Source of the DNA: Desulfobulbus sp.
Lineage (GTDB): Bacteria > Desulfobacterota > Desulfobulbia > Desulfobulbales > Desulfobulbaceae
Length of the DNA stretch: 37,280 bases
Direction: 5' to 3'
Assembly (NCBI GenBank): GCA_003604995.1
Contig: QZJD01000086.1
Coordinates: 1 to 37,280, forward strand
The notes under the pieces were generated by a model. The model searched no databases. It was not told the DNA's origin and worked only from the letters and a program-made list of their open reading frames with translations. The first letter of the stretch is position 1, and every line of letters begins with the position of its first letter. Shown here piece after piece: positions 1 through 7,862 of the stretch. A program made the translations under genes and the position numbers.

Positions 1-1284
1 AACCTTTTCCTGGCCGGTGCTGACCGGGACACTTGCCTTGATGGCGCGGCCCAGGAGCAGGCGGCAGTTTTCCTTTTTGGTGATCCGGATGAAAAAGGAC
101 AGGCCGCCCTGGGAGATGTCGGTCAGCTGCCCCCGGAAACTGCTCAGGATCCGATCCTTGTTATCGACGATCTGCAGTTGGATTTTTCCTTCGACCCGGT
201 ACCGCTCATGGGTGCGACGGTCCATTCCTTTTTTCTTCATGGCCGCGTAGAGGTCGCTGGCGCGGTTGTAGTAGTCGACCAGCTTGGATTCAATGCCCGG
301 GATTCGCTGTTCCAGGCGGGCCAGGTTCTCCCGTTTGAGCACCGAGACGGAGGTCTGTTGCTGGGCGGTCAGGGAGACGGTCCACACCGAGGCGTTGAAG
401 AAATTTTCGCCGGCGATTTCGCCGCTGCCCAGGTTTTTCAGGAACAGCTCCTTTTCACCGCCCATGTAGGACACGCGCGCCGATCCCTGGTTGATGAAGA
501 ACAGTTCGTCGTTTTTCGCGCCCTGGCTGACGATGGTTTCCTCGGGCCGGTAGGTGCGCTCTTCCATCTCGTGGTAGAGGGAGTTGAACTCTTCGGAGGT
601 GAGCACGGTCAGCAGCCTTGCCCATATATCCAGATGATCCTTGCTGATCGCTCCTGATTTTTCCTCCTCGATGATGTCCCCAGACTGGATGATCTCCATG
701 AGCGCCATGGGATCGATCTCGTAGATCCTCTCCCGCAGCCGCTCGGCATTGAAAAAATCCTTTTTACGGGCACAGGCGACGACCAGGTCAAAGAGCTGTT
801 TTTTGGCCACCTCCTTGTTGCCCATGGCCGCAAGCTGGAATATCTGTTCTTCCCGCAGGGTGAGCGGGTCCTTGGGTTTTTCAGGCGTTTTTTCTTCGGC
901 CGCGCACTGCCTGGTCTGCGCCATCTGTATCGCGCCGGCCGCGGCGGCGCGAAGTTCATCCGCATAGGCCGGGCTGCCGGCAATGGCCTTCAGGCTCGCC
1001 GTACTCTTGTCCAGGATCTCCCAGTGGCAATCCTTGGCGATTCTGGCGGCGACGGCGGTCAGTGAGGCGGCGCCTGCCTGACGGATATCTTTATCCACCT
1101 CGCGCGAAGCGAGCTGAATCTGTTCGAGGAGCTTCTCGGCCGCCGCTGATTTCTGATTGTTGATCAGGCGAATAATAGTTTCCGGAAGCGCTCTGGTAAT
1201 GGTTTGATCAAGAAGAACCTTGTGTTCGCCGCGCAGAAGGCGGTTCAGGGCATCCTGGAGGCTGGAGAGATTTTGCTGGATCAA
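1..1284 (-). CDS. Cyclic-nucleotide-binding plus PilZ domain protein (3' end cut by window)
   Basis: The reading frame is open from base 1 to beyond 1284 and has no ATG near its beginning. The best start is TTG at 1284, because GAGG lies 8 nt upstream. Residues about 1-230 are helical and not recognised. Residues about 235-345 form a cyclic-nucleotide-binding (CRP-like) fold, with RPEETIVSQGAKNDELFFI and a later SGEIAGENFF turn. From about residue 355 a PilZ domain begins, with an RxxxR motif in RRTHERYR and the DISQGGLSF turn, which are the c-di-GMP-binding signatures. No helix-turn-helix and no membrane segment are visible, so it is probably a cytoplasmic second-messenger sensor. Whether it binds cAMP, c-di-GMP or both is inference. 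At least 428 residues are present and the C-terminus is missing. Confidence 0.85.
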   Translation of the reverse strand, partial: MIQQNLSSLQDALNRLLRGEHKVLLDQTITRALPETIIRLINNQKSAAAEKLLEQIQLASREVDKDIRQAGAASLTAVAARIAKDCHWEILDKSTASLKAIAGSPAYADELRAAAAGAIQMAQTRQCAAEEKTPEKPKDPLTLREEQIFQLAAMGNKEVAKKQLFDLVVACARKKDFFNAERLRERIYEIDPMALMEIIQSGDIIEEEKSGAISKDHLDIWARLLTVLTSEEFNSLYHEMEERTYRPEETIVSQGAKNDELFFINQGSARVSYMGGEKELFLKNLGSGEIAGENFFNASVWTVSLTAQQQTSVSVLKRENLARLEQRIPGIESKLVDYYNRASDLYAAMKKKGMDRRTHERYRVEGKIQLQIVDNKDRILSSFRGQLTDISQGGLSFFIRITKKENCRLLLGRAIKASVPVSTGQEKV

Positions 1285-1458
1285 AATATGTACCTCGGTG
1301 CAATGGTGATAACATGTACCTGAATCGCGGCAAATACAACAGATGGTTGCTGGGTTGGACGATGTCTGAGCAGAAGCCCGTCATGAAGAGAGCTGTCCTT
1401 TGCTTTAAGCAGTTCGGCTTCCTGCGGATAAAGCAAATTAAGAACAACCACCTGTTGT

Positions 1459-1487
1459 TACGTAGCATTGAACCGGGGGCTTGTCAA
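1459..1487 (-). promoter_or_regulatory. Possible promoter of the CNB-PilZ gene
   Basis: On the minus strand a perfect TTGACA (1487-1482) lies just after the maf stop. It is followed after 17 nt by TACGTA (1464-1459), a poor -10. Transcription would begin about 170 nt before the TTG start at 1284. The -35 is convincing and the -10 is not. Confidence 0.35.
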
Positions 1488-1491
1488 GTGT

Positions 1492-2118
1492 TCAGCTTGC
1501 CGGTGAAGGGGAGGCTGCGGGAATGATTATTTTATGGCACAGCAGCAGGGCGATGGCCCGGTCGATGGGCAGGCCGATGACGTTGGCGCAGGAGCCTTCG
1601 ATCCGGCGCACCAGAAAGGCGCCTGCCCCTTGGATGCCGTAAGCGCCGGCCTTGTCCATGGGCTCGCCGGTGGCGACATACGCCGCCAGGAGCTCGTCCG
1701 GGGCGGCAATGAAGCTCACGCCGGTGGTGTCTGTCTCGGTATGCGCAACGCCCCGTGCCGGCGAGCAGAGACTGATGGCCGAGACCACCTGGTGGGTTCG
1801 TCCGGAAAGACGGCGGAGGATGGTCAGCGCCTCTTTTCGGTCCCTGGGTTTACCGAGGATCAATCCGTCCAGGGTGACCACGGTGTCTGCGGCAAGGATC
1901 CAGGAATCAGGATTGCGGGTCGCCACGGTTTGCGCCTTGGCTGAGGCCATTCTGTGAGCAAAGTCCGGTGGCGGCTCACCGGGCAGCGGTGTTTCATCGA
2001 CCGCGGCCGGAACAACGGTAAAGCTCAGGCCCATGGTTTGCAGCATCTGCCGGCGGCGCGGCGAAGAGGAGGCAAGGATCAGCGGGGCGACGGTGGTGAA
2101 GAGCGGCTGGAGCAACAT
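1492..2118 (-). CDS. maf: Maf-like nucleoside triphosphate pyrophosphatase
   Basis: Maf proteins hydrolyse non-canonical or modified nucleoside triphosphates (dTTP/UTP or m7GTP type) in the cytoplasm. The protein has the family N-terminus LILASSSPRRRQML (residues 13-26), the AADTVV motif with catalytic Asp at about residue 78, and LSGRTHQVVSAI downstream. I chose the ATG at 2118, one base after the truA stop, giving 208 residues, close to the usual 190-200. An ATG at 2148 and a start at 2232 would add residues inside truA that do not resemble Maf. It is the last gene of argC-truA-maf. The C-terminal tail (IIIPAASPSPAS) is slightly longer than usual. Confidence 0.93.
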   Translation of the reverse strand: MLLQPLFTTVAPLILASSSPRRRQMLQTMGLSFTVVPAAVDETPLPGEPPPDFAHRMASAKAQTVATRNPDSWILAADTVVTLDGLILGKPRDRKEALTILRRLSGRTHQVVSAISLCSPARGVAHTETDTTGVSFIAAPDELLAAYVATGEPMDKAGAYGIQGAGAFLVRRIEGSCANVIGLPIDRAIALLLCHKIIIPAASPSPAS

Positions 2119-2119
2119 G

Positions 2120-2917
2120 TTACGATTCCGAGGGTTCCGGGGAACCATAATATACCCGTTCCAGAAACAGCCCGTGCGCCGGCGCCGTGGCTCCAGCCCT
2201 GCCGCGGTCGCGACTCCGGAGGATCTCGGCAAAGTCGGCCGGCGTTATCTTCCCGCAGCCGACCAGGAGGAGGGTGCCCACCAGGTTGCGGACCATATGC
2301 CGGAGAAAACCGTCGCCGGTGAATCGGAAGAACCAGGTGGATGCCGGACTGGTCTGGGGGGTGAATTCCGTCTGGCGCAAGGTCCGCACCGCACCGCGGT
2401 CATTATATCCTTTGGCGTCCCGGTCCCGGGAGCCGCTCCCTTCAAAGCTTGAAAAATCGTGGCTGCCGGCAATCAGGGCCAAGGCGCCCCTGATTGCTTC
2501 CACATCCAAGGGCCGGCTGAAATGGGCGGTGTAGAGACGTTCGGTGGGCATTTGCACCGGAGCGGTGCAGAGTGCATAGCGATAGGTCTTGCCGGTTGCG
2601 CTGTAACGGCTGTGAAACCAGGCGGGGGCATCGACCGCCTCCAGGATGCGGATGTCCGGGGGCAGCATGGAGTTGAGCCCTTTGCGCAGACCTGAGCAGG
2701 GGATGGCAGAAAGGGTGTGAAAATTGGCCACCATGCCCAGGGCATGCACGCCGGCGTCGGTCCGGCCGGCACCGTGCAGGGTTACCGGCTGGCCGGTTAT
2801 CCGGGTCAGGCAGTGCTCGATGGTCTCCTGGATGGTCGGGGCTCCCTTCTGCCGTTGCCATCCGCTGTAGGCCGTACCGTCAAAAGCCAGCAGCAGTCGG
2901 ATGTTGCGCTCGCTCAC
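2120..2917 (-). CDS. truA: tRNA pseudouridine(38-40) synthase TruA
   Basis: TruA isomerises uridines 38-40 in the anticodon arm of many tRNAs. The 265-residue protein begins [20 protein letters not shown] and carries [13 protein letters not shown] with the catalytic aspartate at residue 54. The C-terminal half has the [21 protein letters not shown] stretch typical of the family. Its start overlaps the argC stop by 4 nt (ATGA), and its stop is one base from the maf start, so argC-truA-maf should be one translationally coupled transcript. Length and motifs are normal. Confidence 0.96.
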   Translation of the reverse strand: MSERNIRLLLAFDGTAYSGWQRQKGAPTIQETIEHCLTRITGQPVTLHGAGRTDAGVHALGMVANFHTLSAIPCSGLRKGLNSMLPPDIRILEAVDAPAWFHSRYSATGKTYRYALCTAPVQMPTERLYTAHFSRPLDVEAIRGALALIAGSHDFSSFEGSGSRDRDAKGYNDRGAVRTLRQTEFTPQTSPASTWFFRFTGDGFLRHMVRNLVGTLLLVGCGKITPADFAEILRSRDRGRAGATAPAHGLFLERVYYGSPEPSES

Positions 2918-3954
2918 GGGAAGAAGGGCGCGCCCAGAAGTCCGGTGGTCTCGGCGAATCCGTGCATCAGGTTCATGTTCTGCACCGCCTGGCCGGCCGC
3001 GCCCTTGACGATGTTGTCAATGGCCGACATGACGATGACCCGGCCGGCACGACGGTCAATGGCCAGCCCGATATCGCAGAAGTTGCTGCCGCGCACATGC
3101 TGGGTCGCCGGTACCGTGCCGGGGGGGCAAAGCCGGACGAACCGCTCGTGCTGATAGGTCTTTTGATAAAGCGCGTCCAGGCTGGCGAGATCGCAGTCGG
3201 TGGTCAGCCTGGCGTACATCGTGCTGAGGATGCCGCGCGAGACAGGGAGCAGGTGCGGGGTGAAGGAGACGGTGACCGGGTTGCCGGCAAGCGCGCTCAG
3301 TTCCTGTTCGATTTCAGGGATGTGCCGATGACTGCCGCCGACCTTGTAGGGGCGGAAGCCGTCGGTTACCTCGCAGAAGAGGGTGGCCACGCTGGCGCCC
3401 CTGCCAGCGCCGGAGGTTCCGGACTTGGAGTCGATGATCAGGGTGGCGGGGTCGATGAGTCCCTCTCTGAGCAACGGAGCCAGCCCCAGGATGACCGAGG
3501 TCGGGTAGCAGCCTGGATTGGCGGTCAGTCGGCAGGTTTTGACCCGGTCACGGTACAGTTCCGGCAGGCCGTATACCGCCTCGGGCAGAAGTTCTTTGCT
3601 GGTGTGCGGTTGGTACCACTTTTCGTAGACTGCCACCTCCCGGATTCGAAAATCCGCGCTCAGGTCGACGACCTTTTTGCCGGCCTTGAGCAGGGGCGGG
3701 ACGATATCCATGGCTGTTTTGTGCGGTACGGCGGTAAAAAAGAAATCCGCCAGTTCCGGCAGCTCATCCGCAGCGGGGTTGGTGCAGGTCAGTTCGACGC
3801 AGCCGCGCAGGTTGGGGTAGACCTCGGAAAGCGGTTTGCCCTCGTACTGGCGGGACGTCGCCACCGTGATTTCGATCTGCGGATGGCCGGAGAGGATCCT
3901 GGCCAGTTCCACCCCGGTGTAGCCTGATACTCCAATGATACCTACTCGTAGCAT
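2914..3954 (-). CDS. argC: N-acetyl-gamma-glutamyl-phosphate reductase
   Basis: ArgC reduces N-acetyl-gamma-glutamyl phosphate to the semialdehyde with NADPH, in arginine synthesis. The N-terminal Rossmann motif is [10 protein letters not shown] (residues 8-17). The catalytic cysteine is C149 in [14 protein letters not shown], and the conserved [10 protein letters not shown] and [13 protein letters not shown] segments follow. At 346 residues it has the usual length. AGGA lies 9 nt before the ATG at 3954. It heads the argC-truA-maf operon; other arginine genes are not in this window. Confidence 0.97.
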   Translation of the reverse strand: MLRVGIIGVSGYTGVELARILSGHPQIEITVATSRQYEGKPLSEVYPNLRGCVELTCTNPAADELPELADFFFTAVPHKTAMDIVPPLLKAGKKVVDLSADFRIREVAVYEKWYQPHTSKELLPEAVYGLPELYRDRVKTCRLTANPGCYPTSVILGLAPLLREGLIDPATLIIDSKSGTSGAGRGASVATLFCEVTDGFRPYKVGGSHRHIPEIEQELSALAGNPVTVSFTPHLLPVSRGILSTMYARLTTDCDLASLDALYQKTYQHERFVRLCPPGTVPATQHVRGSNFCDIGLAIDRRAGRVIVMSAIDNIVKGAAGQAVQNMNLMHGFAETTGLLGAPFFP

Positions 3955-4177
3955 GTGTGTAATTCCTGATGAGTGTTGGGTGATAGAGTGTCTGCTTGCA
4001 AAAATCCGCCTGCATTCGTTCGACGGGGCATCCCGGTTCGCTGCGCTGCTCGTCGGTCAAATACTGCCGGTATTCTAATTTCTCGCGCCTTGCGCTCCGG
4101 GCGCACGGTCGGTCTAGACACTACGCCGTATTTTGCAAGGAGACGCTAACAGCTTTCAGAAAATAGTTTTGGCGGAT

Positions 4178-4307
4178 GAGCCTCTTGCAAGATATTCGGG
4201 GACAGAATGATTTTCGCTTCTCTGGCGCGAAAAAAAATCAGTCCCCTGCCGTTGCGCAAAAAAATAAATCTGTTTTCCGGATAGTGCCGTCATTTTGCAA
4301 GAGGCTC
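4178..4307. repeat. 130-bp inverted-repeat element with internal hairpin (REP/MITE-like)
   Basis: The ends are a perfect 13-bp inverted repeat: GAGCCTCTTGCAA at 4178-4190 and TTGCAAGAGGCTC at 4295-4307. Inside, a second imperfect palindrome spans 4198-4246, with GGGGAC pairing with GTCCCC at the base and GATTTTCGC pairing with GCGaAAAAAATC above. No coding sequence is present. The form fits a non-autonomous mobile palindrome (REP or MITE). Target-site duplications are not obvious. Confidence 0.6.
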
Positions 4308-4334
4308 GGATCATACTGAGTTTTGGTGGCGATC

Positions 4335-4371
4335 AAAAAAAAAGGGAATAACGAAGCGCTTCGTTATTCCC
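4335..4371 (-). terminator. Rho-independent terminator of rplM-rpsI
   Basis: A perfect two-arm palindrome of 14 nt per arm (GGGAATAACGAAGC and its complement, 4344-4371) is followed on the minus strand by nine T residues (4343-4335). It lies 48 nt beyond the rpsI stop. Confidence 0.93.
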
Positions 4372-4419
4372 TTGCGTACCAGAAAAACTGGAACTGGATA
4401 AGGCCTGTGGGCTCCGCTG

Positions 4420-4812
4420 TTAACGCTTGGAGAACTGGAAGCGGGCGCGGGCGCCGCGCTGGCCGTATTTTTTCCGTTCCTTGGCGCGGGAGTCCCGGGT
4501 GAGCAGTCCCGCTCTTTTCAAAGGGGTCCGCATCTCGGTGTCCATATCCTGCAGGGCACGGGAGATGCCGTGTACCAGAGCGTCGACCTGGGCGGACTTG
4601 CCGCCGCCGGCCACCGTGGCCTTAACGTCATATTTATTGAGGGTCTCGGTGACCGAAAAGGGCTTTGCCAGTCGGGGGGCAAAAAAGATGCCGCCGAAAT
4701 AGTCATCCGGGGTCTGCTTGTTAACGGATATCTGACCGCTGCCGGGGGTTATCCAGACCCGGGCCACGGCGGTCTTTCTTTTGCCGGTCGCGTAAAACGG
4801 TTCCTGTGCCAT
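4420..4812 (-). CDS. rpsI: Ribosomal protein uS9
   Basis: Small-subunit protein uS9, whose C-terminal tail reaches the P-site tRNA. The 130-residue protein has the family start FYATGKRKTAVARVWI and the conserved basic tail RKKYGQRGARARFQFSKR. It lies 21 nt after rplM, the usual L13-S9 pair, and ends before a strong terminator. Length and composition are normal. Confidence 0.98.
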   Translation of the reverse strand: MAQEPFYATGKRKTAVARVWITPGSGQISVNKQTPDDYFGGIFFAPRLAKPFSVTETLNKYDVKATVAGGGKSAQVDALVHGISRALQDMDTEMRTPLKRAGLLTRDSRAKERKKYGQRGARARFQFSKR

Positions 4813-4833
4813 TTCGTATGAACTCCGTAAAGA

Positions 4834-5262
4834 CTAAATATCAAGATTCTCAGGTTGCTGGGCCTTGTGGGGATGCTCGCTTCCTGTGTATACTTTCAGT
4901 TTTTTCAGCTGCTTGCGGCCGAGCTTGTTTTTGGGAAGCATGCCCCGAACGGCCATCCTGATGAGCTCTTCCGGCTTTTTGGTGAGCACTTCCGAAGCGG
5001 TCTGCTCCTTGATGCCGCCCATGTAGCCGGTATGTCGGTAATATTTTTTCTCATCCCACTTCTTGCCGGTGAGATGGATTTTTTCCGCATTGACCACGAC
5101 GATGAAATCGCCGTTATCCTGGAAGTTGCAGAAGGTCGGTTTGTGTTTGCCGCGCAGCCGGTTGGCAATCTCGGAGGCAAAGCGTCCCAGGGTCTTGCCG
5201 TCTGCGTCAGCCACATACCACTTGCGGTCGATCTCATTCACGGGCGTATAATACGTTTTCAT
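4834..5262 (-). CDS. rplM: Ribosomal protein uL13
   Basis: Large-subunit protein uL13, 142 residues, with the family landmarks [20 protein letters not shown] near the N-terminus, [14 protein letters not shown] in the middle and [13 protein letters not shown] near the C-terminus. GAGG lies 7 nt before the ATG. Only 22 nt separate it from the terminator that follows tRNA-Gly, which leaves no room for its own promoter. It is probably transcribed by read-through of that terminator or from within the tRNA region. Confidence 0.98.
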   Translation of the reverse strand: MKTYYTPVNEIDRKWYVADADGKTLGRFASEIANRLRGKHKPTFCNFQDNGDFIVVVNAEKIHLTGKKWDEKKYYRHTGYMGGIKEQTASEVLTKKPEELIRMAVRGMLPKNKLGRKQLKKLKVYTGSEHPHKAQQPENLDI

Positions 5263-5284
5263 CGCAGGGCCTCAAAAGGTTATG

Positions 5285-5316
5285 AAAAAAAGGTTCGTGC
5301 CGTGGCCGAACCTTTT
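5285..5316 (-). terminator. Terminator-like hairpin between tRNA-Gly and rplM
   Basis: On the minus strand AAAAGGTTCG (5316-5307) pairs with CGAACCTTTT across a 9-nt loop and runs into seven T residues (5291-5285). It lies 9 nt beyond the tRNA-Gly CCA end and 22 nt before rplM. Confidence 0.8.
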
Positions 5317-5324
5317 CGAATTCT

Positions 5325-5399
<75 letters not shown>

Positions 5400-5712
5400 G
5401 GATCAATTGCGCAAACAGCTACTAATAAAACCAGTTTGGTGGTCAATTGTCAACAAAAAATTGTTTCTATTTTTCTGGGCAAGAGAAGAAAAATGCTCAC
5501 CTGGTAAATCAAGTCACGGGGCATCCGCCTCTGTGATTTCAATCGCATGCAAAGCTTGCCAGGGTCGGTTCCGCCATTTTGCGGGGTCATCAAAATTGAG
5601 GGGTCAAGGGAGAAATGTTGCTAATATCGGTGAAGAAGAATATGATGATAGTAATATCATTGGGTAATTTTTTCAGCCCCGACAATCCGGGGCGCAATGG
5701 CGGGAGGAAGCG
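5400..5712. other. 313-nt divergent region between tRNA-Gly and hisB
   Basis: No gene is supported. The left part holds the tRNA-Gly promoter. Near hisB there is a small hairpin, GCCCCG-ACAATC-CGGGGC, at about 5678-5695. I see no clear sigma70 promoter for hisB. Confidence 0.5.
5425..5453 (-). promoter_or_regulatory. Promoter of tRNA-Gly
   Basis: On the minus strand TTGACA (5453-5448) is followed after 17 nt by TTTTAT (5430-5425). The predicted start at about 5418 leaves a leader of about 19 nt before the tRNA. Confidence 0.65.
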
Positions 5713-6312
5713 GTGGCGGCTAAAGGGATGCGGAAAGGGGAGATAAGTCGGAAAACCAGGGAAACCGATATCAAGCTGCAACTGAACATTGACGGCAGCG
5801 GCCAGGCTCGAATCGCCACCGGGGTGGGATTCATGGATCATATGCTCACTCTTTTCGCGGTGCATGGTTTTTTTGACCTGACCATTACCGCCCAGGGCGA
5901 CACCCAGGTGGACGACCATCATACCGTGGAAGACCTCGGAATCTGTCTGGGCCAGGCCATGAAGCAGGCCGTCGGCAATATGGCCGGCATGAGCCGCTAC
6001 GGATTCAGTTATGTCCCCATGGATGAAGCCCTGGTACGAGTCTGCGTCGATTTCGCCAACCGTCCTTTTCTTCAGTACAACGTAACTCTTGCCGACCACA
6101 AGGTGGGGAGCTTCGACACGGCCCTGGCCAAGGAATTTCTGCGGGCCTTTGTGCTGCACTGCGGGGCGACCCTGCATGTGGACCAGCTTCATGGCGAAAA
6201 TACCCATCATATCATCGAGGCGGCGTTCAAGGCCTTGGGCCGGGCCGTTTCCATCGCGGTGAGCCCGGATCCCCGTGTGCGGGGAGCCTTGTCTTCCAAG
6301 GGGCTCTTGTGA
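5713..6312 (+). CDS. hisB: Imidazoleglycerol-phosphate dehydratase
   Basis: HisB dehydrates imidazole glycerol phosphate in histidine synthesis and uses two manganese ions bound by histidine-rich motifs. These are visible as GVGFMDHML, QVDDHHTVEDLG and HGENTHHIIEAAFKALGRA. The protein is a monofunctional 199-residue enzyme without the phosphatase domain found in E. coli HisB. I take the GTG at 5713 as the start, because GGAGG lies a few bases upstream; an ATG at 5728 would also work. No other his genes are present. It heads the plus-strand run that leads to asnS. Confidence 0.96.
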   Translation: MAAKGMRKGEISRKTRETDIKLQLNIDGSGQARIATGVGFMDHMLTLFAVHGFFDLTITAQGDTQVDDHHTVEDLGICLGQAMKQAVGNMAGMSRYGFSYVPMDEALVRVCVDFANRPFLQYNVTLADHKVGSFDTALAKEFLRAFVLHCGATLHVDQLHGENTHHIIEAAFKALGRAVSIAVSPDPRVRGALSSKGLL

Positions 6313-6371
6313 CGTGATGGAAAAAACGGCGCAAGAACATGGAATCAAGAATACGACAGGAGGTTGATGTG

Positions 6372-7028
6372 ATGAATGGGCTGCGGACGGCGGTGATTTT
6401 TTTCTTCTGTGGTGTACTGCTTTTTTCTTCTGGTTGTGGGCTGATGAAGAGGAAACCGGCGGAGACCGCCTCGACAGCCGCGGGCCAGGTGACCTGCATC
6501 GGCGTGTTGCCGGCTGTCCCGGAGGTGGTTGCGGGGGGTGCTGCTGAAAAGACCAGGGCGGCCGATCTGCGACAGGGCGCTGAGGTCATGGACAACCTGC
6601 TGCGGCAGGAATTGCAGGGCCGCCCCGACGTTCGCCTTGTCGGCCTGGATCTCCTCTCGGGCCTGGCATTGACCGGCGGCGAAGATTCTCGGGAGATGGC
6701 CCGTCTGGTGGGAGAGCGCATCGGCTGCAACGCCATTCTGGAGACCACGGTTTCCCGTTTTGAAGAAAGGGAGGGCGGGGAGTACTCCGTGGAACAGCCG
6801 TCCGCCGTCGCCTTTGATATGCGTCTTTATGCCGCCGACAGCGGAGCCGTCCTCTGGTCAGCCACCTTTGATGAACGGCAAAAGACCCTCTCTGAAAATC
6901 TCTATGAGTTGAAGAAGTTCAGATCCCGCGGCTTTCGCTGGGTGACCGCCGAAGGCCTCATGCTGGAAGGAGTGCGGGCCAAGTTCGCCGGCAGCCCGTA
7001 TTTCAGCGCGGACAACACCGCGCCCTGA
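6372..7028 (+). CDS. Putative outer-membrane lipoprotein, unknown role
   Basis: The ATG at 6372 follows AGGAGG by about 7 nt, giving 218 residues. An in-frame ATG at 6339 would bury the signal. The N-terminus is a signal peptide of about 21 residues, ending LLFSSGC, with C22 as the likely lipidated cysteine; the -3 residue is not the usual leucine. The mature part has an IGVLPAVPEVV strand, a DNLLRQEL helix, LVGERIGCNAILETTVSRFEE, and FDMRLYAADSGAVLWSATFDE. This pattern resembles the alpha/beta fold of periplasmic lipoproteins such as GNA1162 or PelC, which is inference. It lies between hisB and a tRNA thiolase, and its function cannot be read from the context. Confidence 0.8.
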   Translation: MNGLRTAVIFFFCGVLLFSSGCGLMKRKPAETASTAAGQVTCIGVLPAVPEVVAGGAAEKTRAADLRQGAEVMDNLLRQELQGRPDVRLVGLDLLSGLALTGGEDSREMARLVGERIGCNAILETTVSRFEEREGGEYSVEQPSAVAFDMRLYAADSGAVLWSATFDERQKTLSENLYELKKFRSRGFRWVTAEGLMLEGVRAKFAGSPYFSADNTAP

Positions 7029-7082
7029 TCGGATAATCAGGGAGCCTGGCGCGGACCAGGGCGTCCTCTTGTTTTTTTTTCC

Positions 7083-7862
7083 ATGAAAAGTCCTCTGTCC
7101 CCGGAGGTCAACCGGCGCATCGGCCAGGCCATGCATGCCTACGGGATGCTGGCCGACGGCGACCGGGTACTGGTCGCCGTCTCGGGCGGGATGGATTCGC
7201 TGGTGCTGGCCTGGTTGCTCGCGTTCTGGCGCAGCAAGGCCCCCATCGATTATTTTCTTCAGGCCCTGCATATCGACATGCAGCCGTCCCCGGACGGTCC
7301 CGGTCCAGCCGCCCTGCTCGTGCAGGAACGATTAACCGGCCTGGGTATTCCGTTCCGGATCATTCCGGCCGCCTGGCGGCCGGATCCCGGTTTTGCCGCG
7401 TCTGATAAGGGCGGTCAAGATATCTGTTTCACCTGCGCCCGCAACCGCCGCAAGCAGCTTTTTGATTTCGCCGCCGCCGGTGTTTTCAATAAGCTTGCCT
7501 TGGGCCATCACCGCGACGACATCATCGAAACCTTTTTCCTCAATATCTGTTATGCCGGGAACATCAGCACCATGGTGCCCCGGCAGGATCTGTTCGCCGG
7601 CACCCTTGCCCTGATCCGCCCCCTGGCCTATCTGGACAAGGAGGAGATTCGCTCCCTTGCCGACACCCTTGGAATCCTGCCGGTCAGGACGGTCTGTCCC
7701 CTGGGCGAGCAGACCAGGCGCCGGGAGGTACGTGAGGCCCTGGCGGATCTGTACCAAAGGATTCCCGGGGCGAGACGCCGCATTTTCTCCGCCCTGGGCA
7801 ATGTCCGCCATGGCTATCTGCTCCGGCAGACGGCGGAAAGCGGTTCCCCGGTGGAGGAATAG
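7083..7862 (+). CDS. TtcA-family PP-loop tRNA 2-thiocytidine synthetase
   Basis: TtcA-type enzymes adenylate C32 of tRNA and insert sulfur using an iron-sulfur cluster. This 259-residue protein has the ATP PP-loop SGGMDS at residues 34-39, a CFTC pair (C115, C118), a third cysteine C205 in RTVCPLGE, and GHHRDDIIETFFLN. The three cysteines are the expected cluster ligands. It begins INRR-like (VNRRIGQAMHAYGML), as usual for the family. No good ribosome-binding site is visible before the ATG at 7083. The stop abuts the next gene with no gap. TtcA is the best match, but TtuA-type relatives cannot be excluded. Confidence 0.88.
   Translation: MKSPLSPEVNRRIGQAMHAYGMLADGDRVLVAVSGGMDSLVLAWLLAFWRSKAPIDYFLQALHIDMQPSPDGPGPAALLVQERLTGLGIPFRIIPAAWRPDPGFAASDKGGQDICFTCARNRRKQLFDFAAAGVFNKLALGHHRDDIIETFFLNICYAGNISTMVPRQDLFAGTLALIRPLAYLDKEEIRSLADTLGILPVRTVCPLGEQTRRREVREALADLYQRIPGARRRIFSALGNVRHGYLLRQTAESGSPVEE

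Larger units (their letters stand above)
3955..4419. other. 465-nt intergenic region between rpsI and argC
   Basis: No gene is supported here. It contains the rpsI terminator at its left end and a 130-bp inverted-repeat element in the middle (both listed separately). The argC-proximal part (3955-4170) has no convincing promoter that I can point to. Confidence 0.6.

Noticed and set aside
1208-1526. Small open frames around 1.2-1.5 kb on both strands
   Set aside because: They overlap the start of the CNB-PilZ gene or its upstream region, have no domains and no binding site.
2119-2232. Longer maf start at 2232 or 2148
   Set aside because: The added residues lie inside truA and do not match the family; the ATG at 2118 fits length and spacing.
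5678-5695. Hairpin before hisB as a terminator
   Set aside because: The T-run lies before the hairpin on the plus strand and A residues follow on the minus strand, so it fits neither direction.
7023-7042. Hairpin CCCTGAT-ATCAGGG after the lipoprotein gene as a terminator
   Set aside because: No T-run follows it directly; the T-run at about 7072-7080 is too far away.
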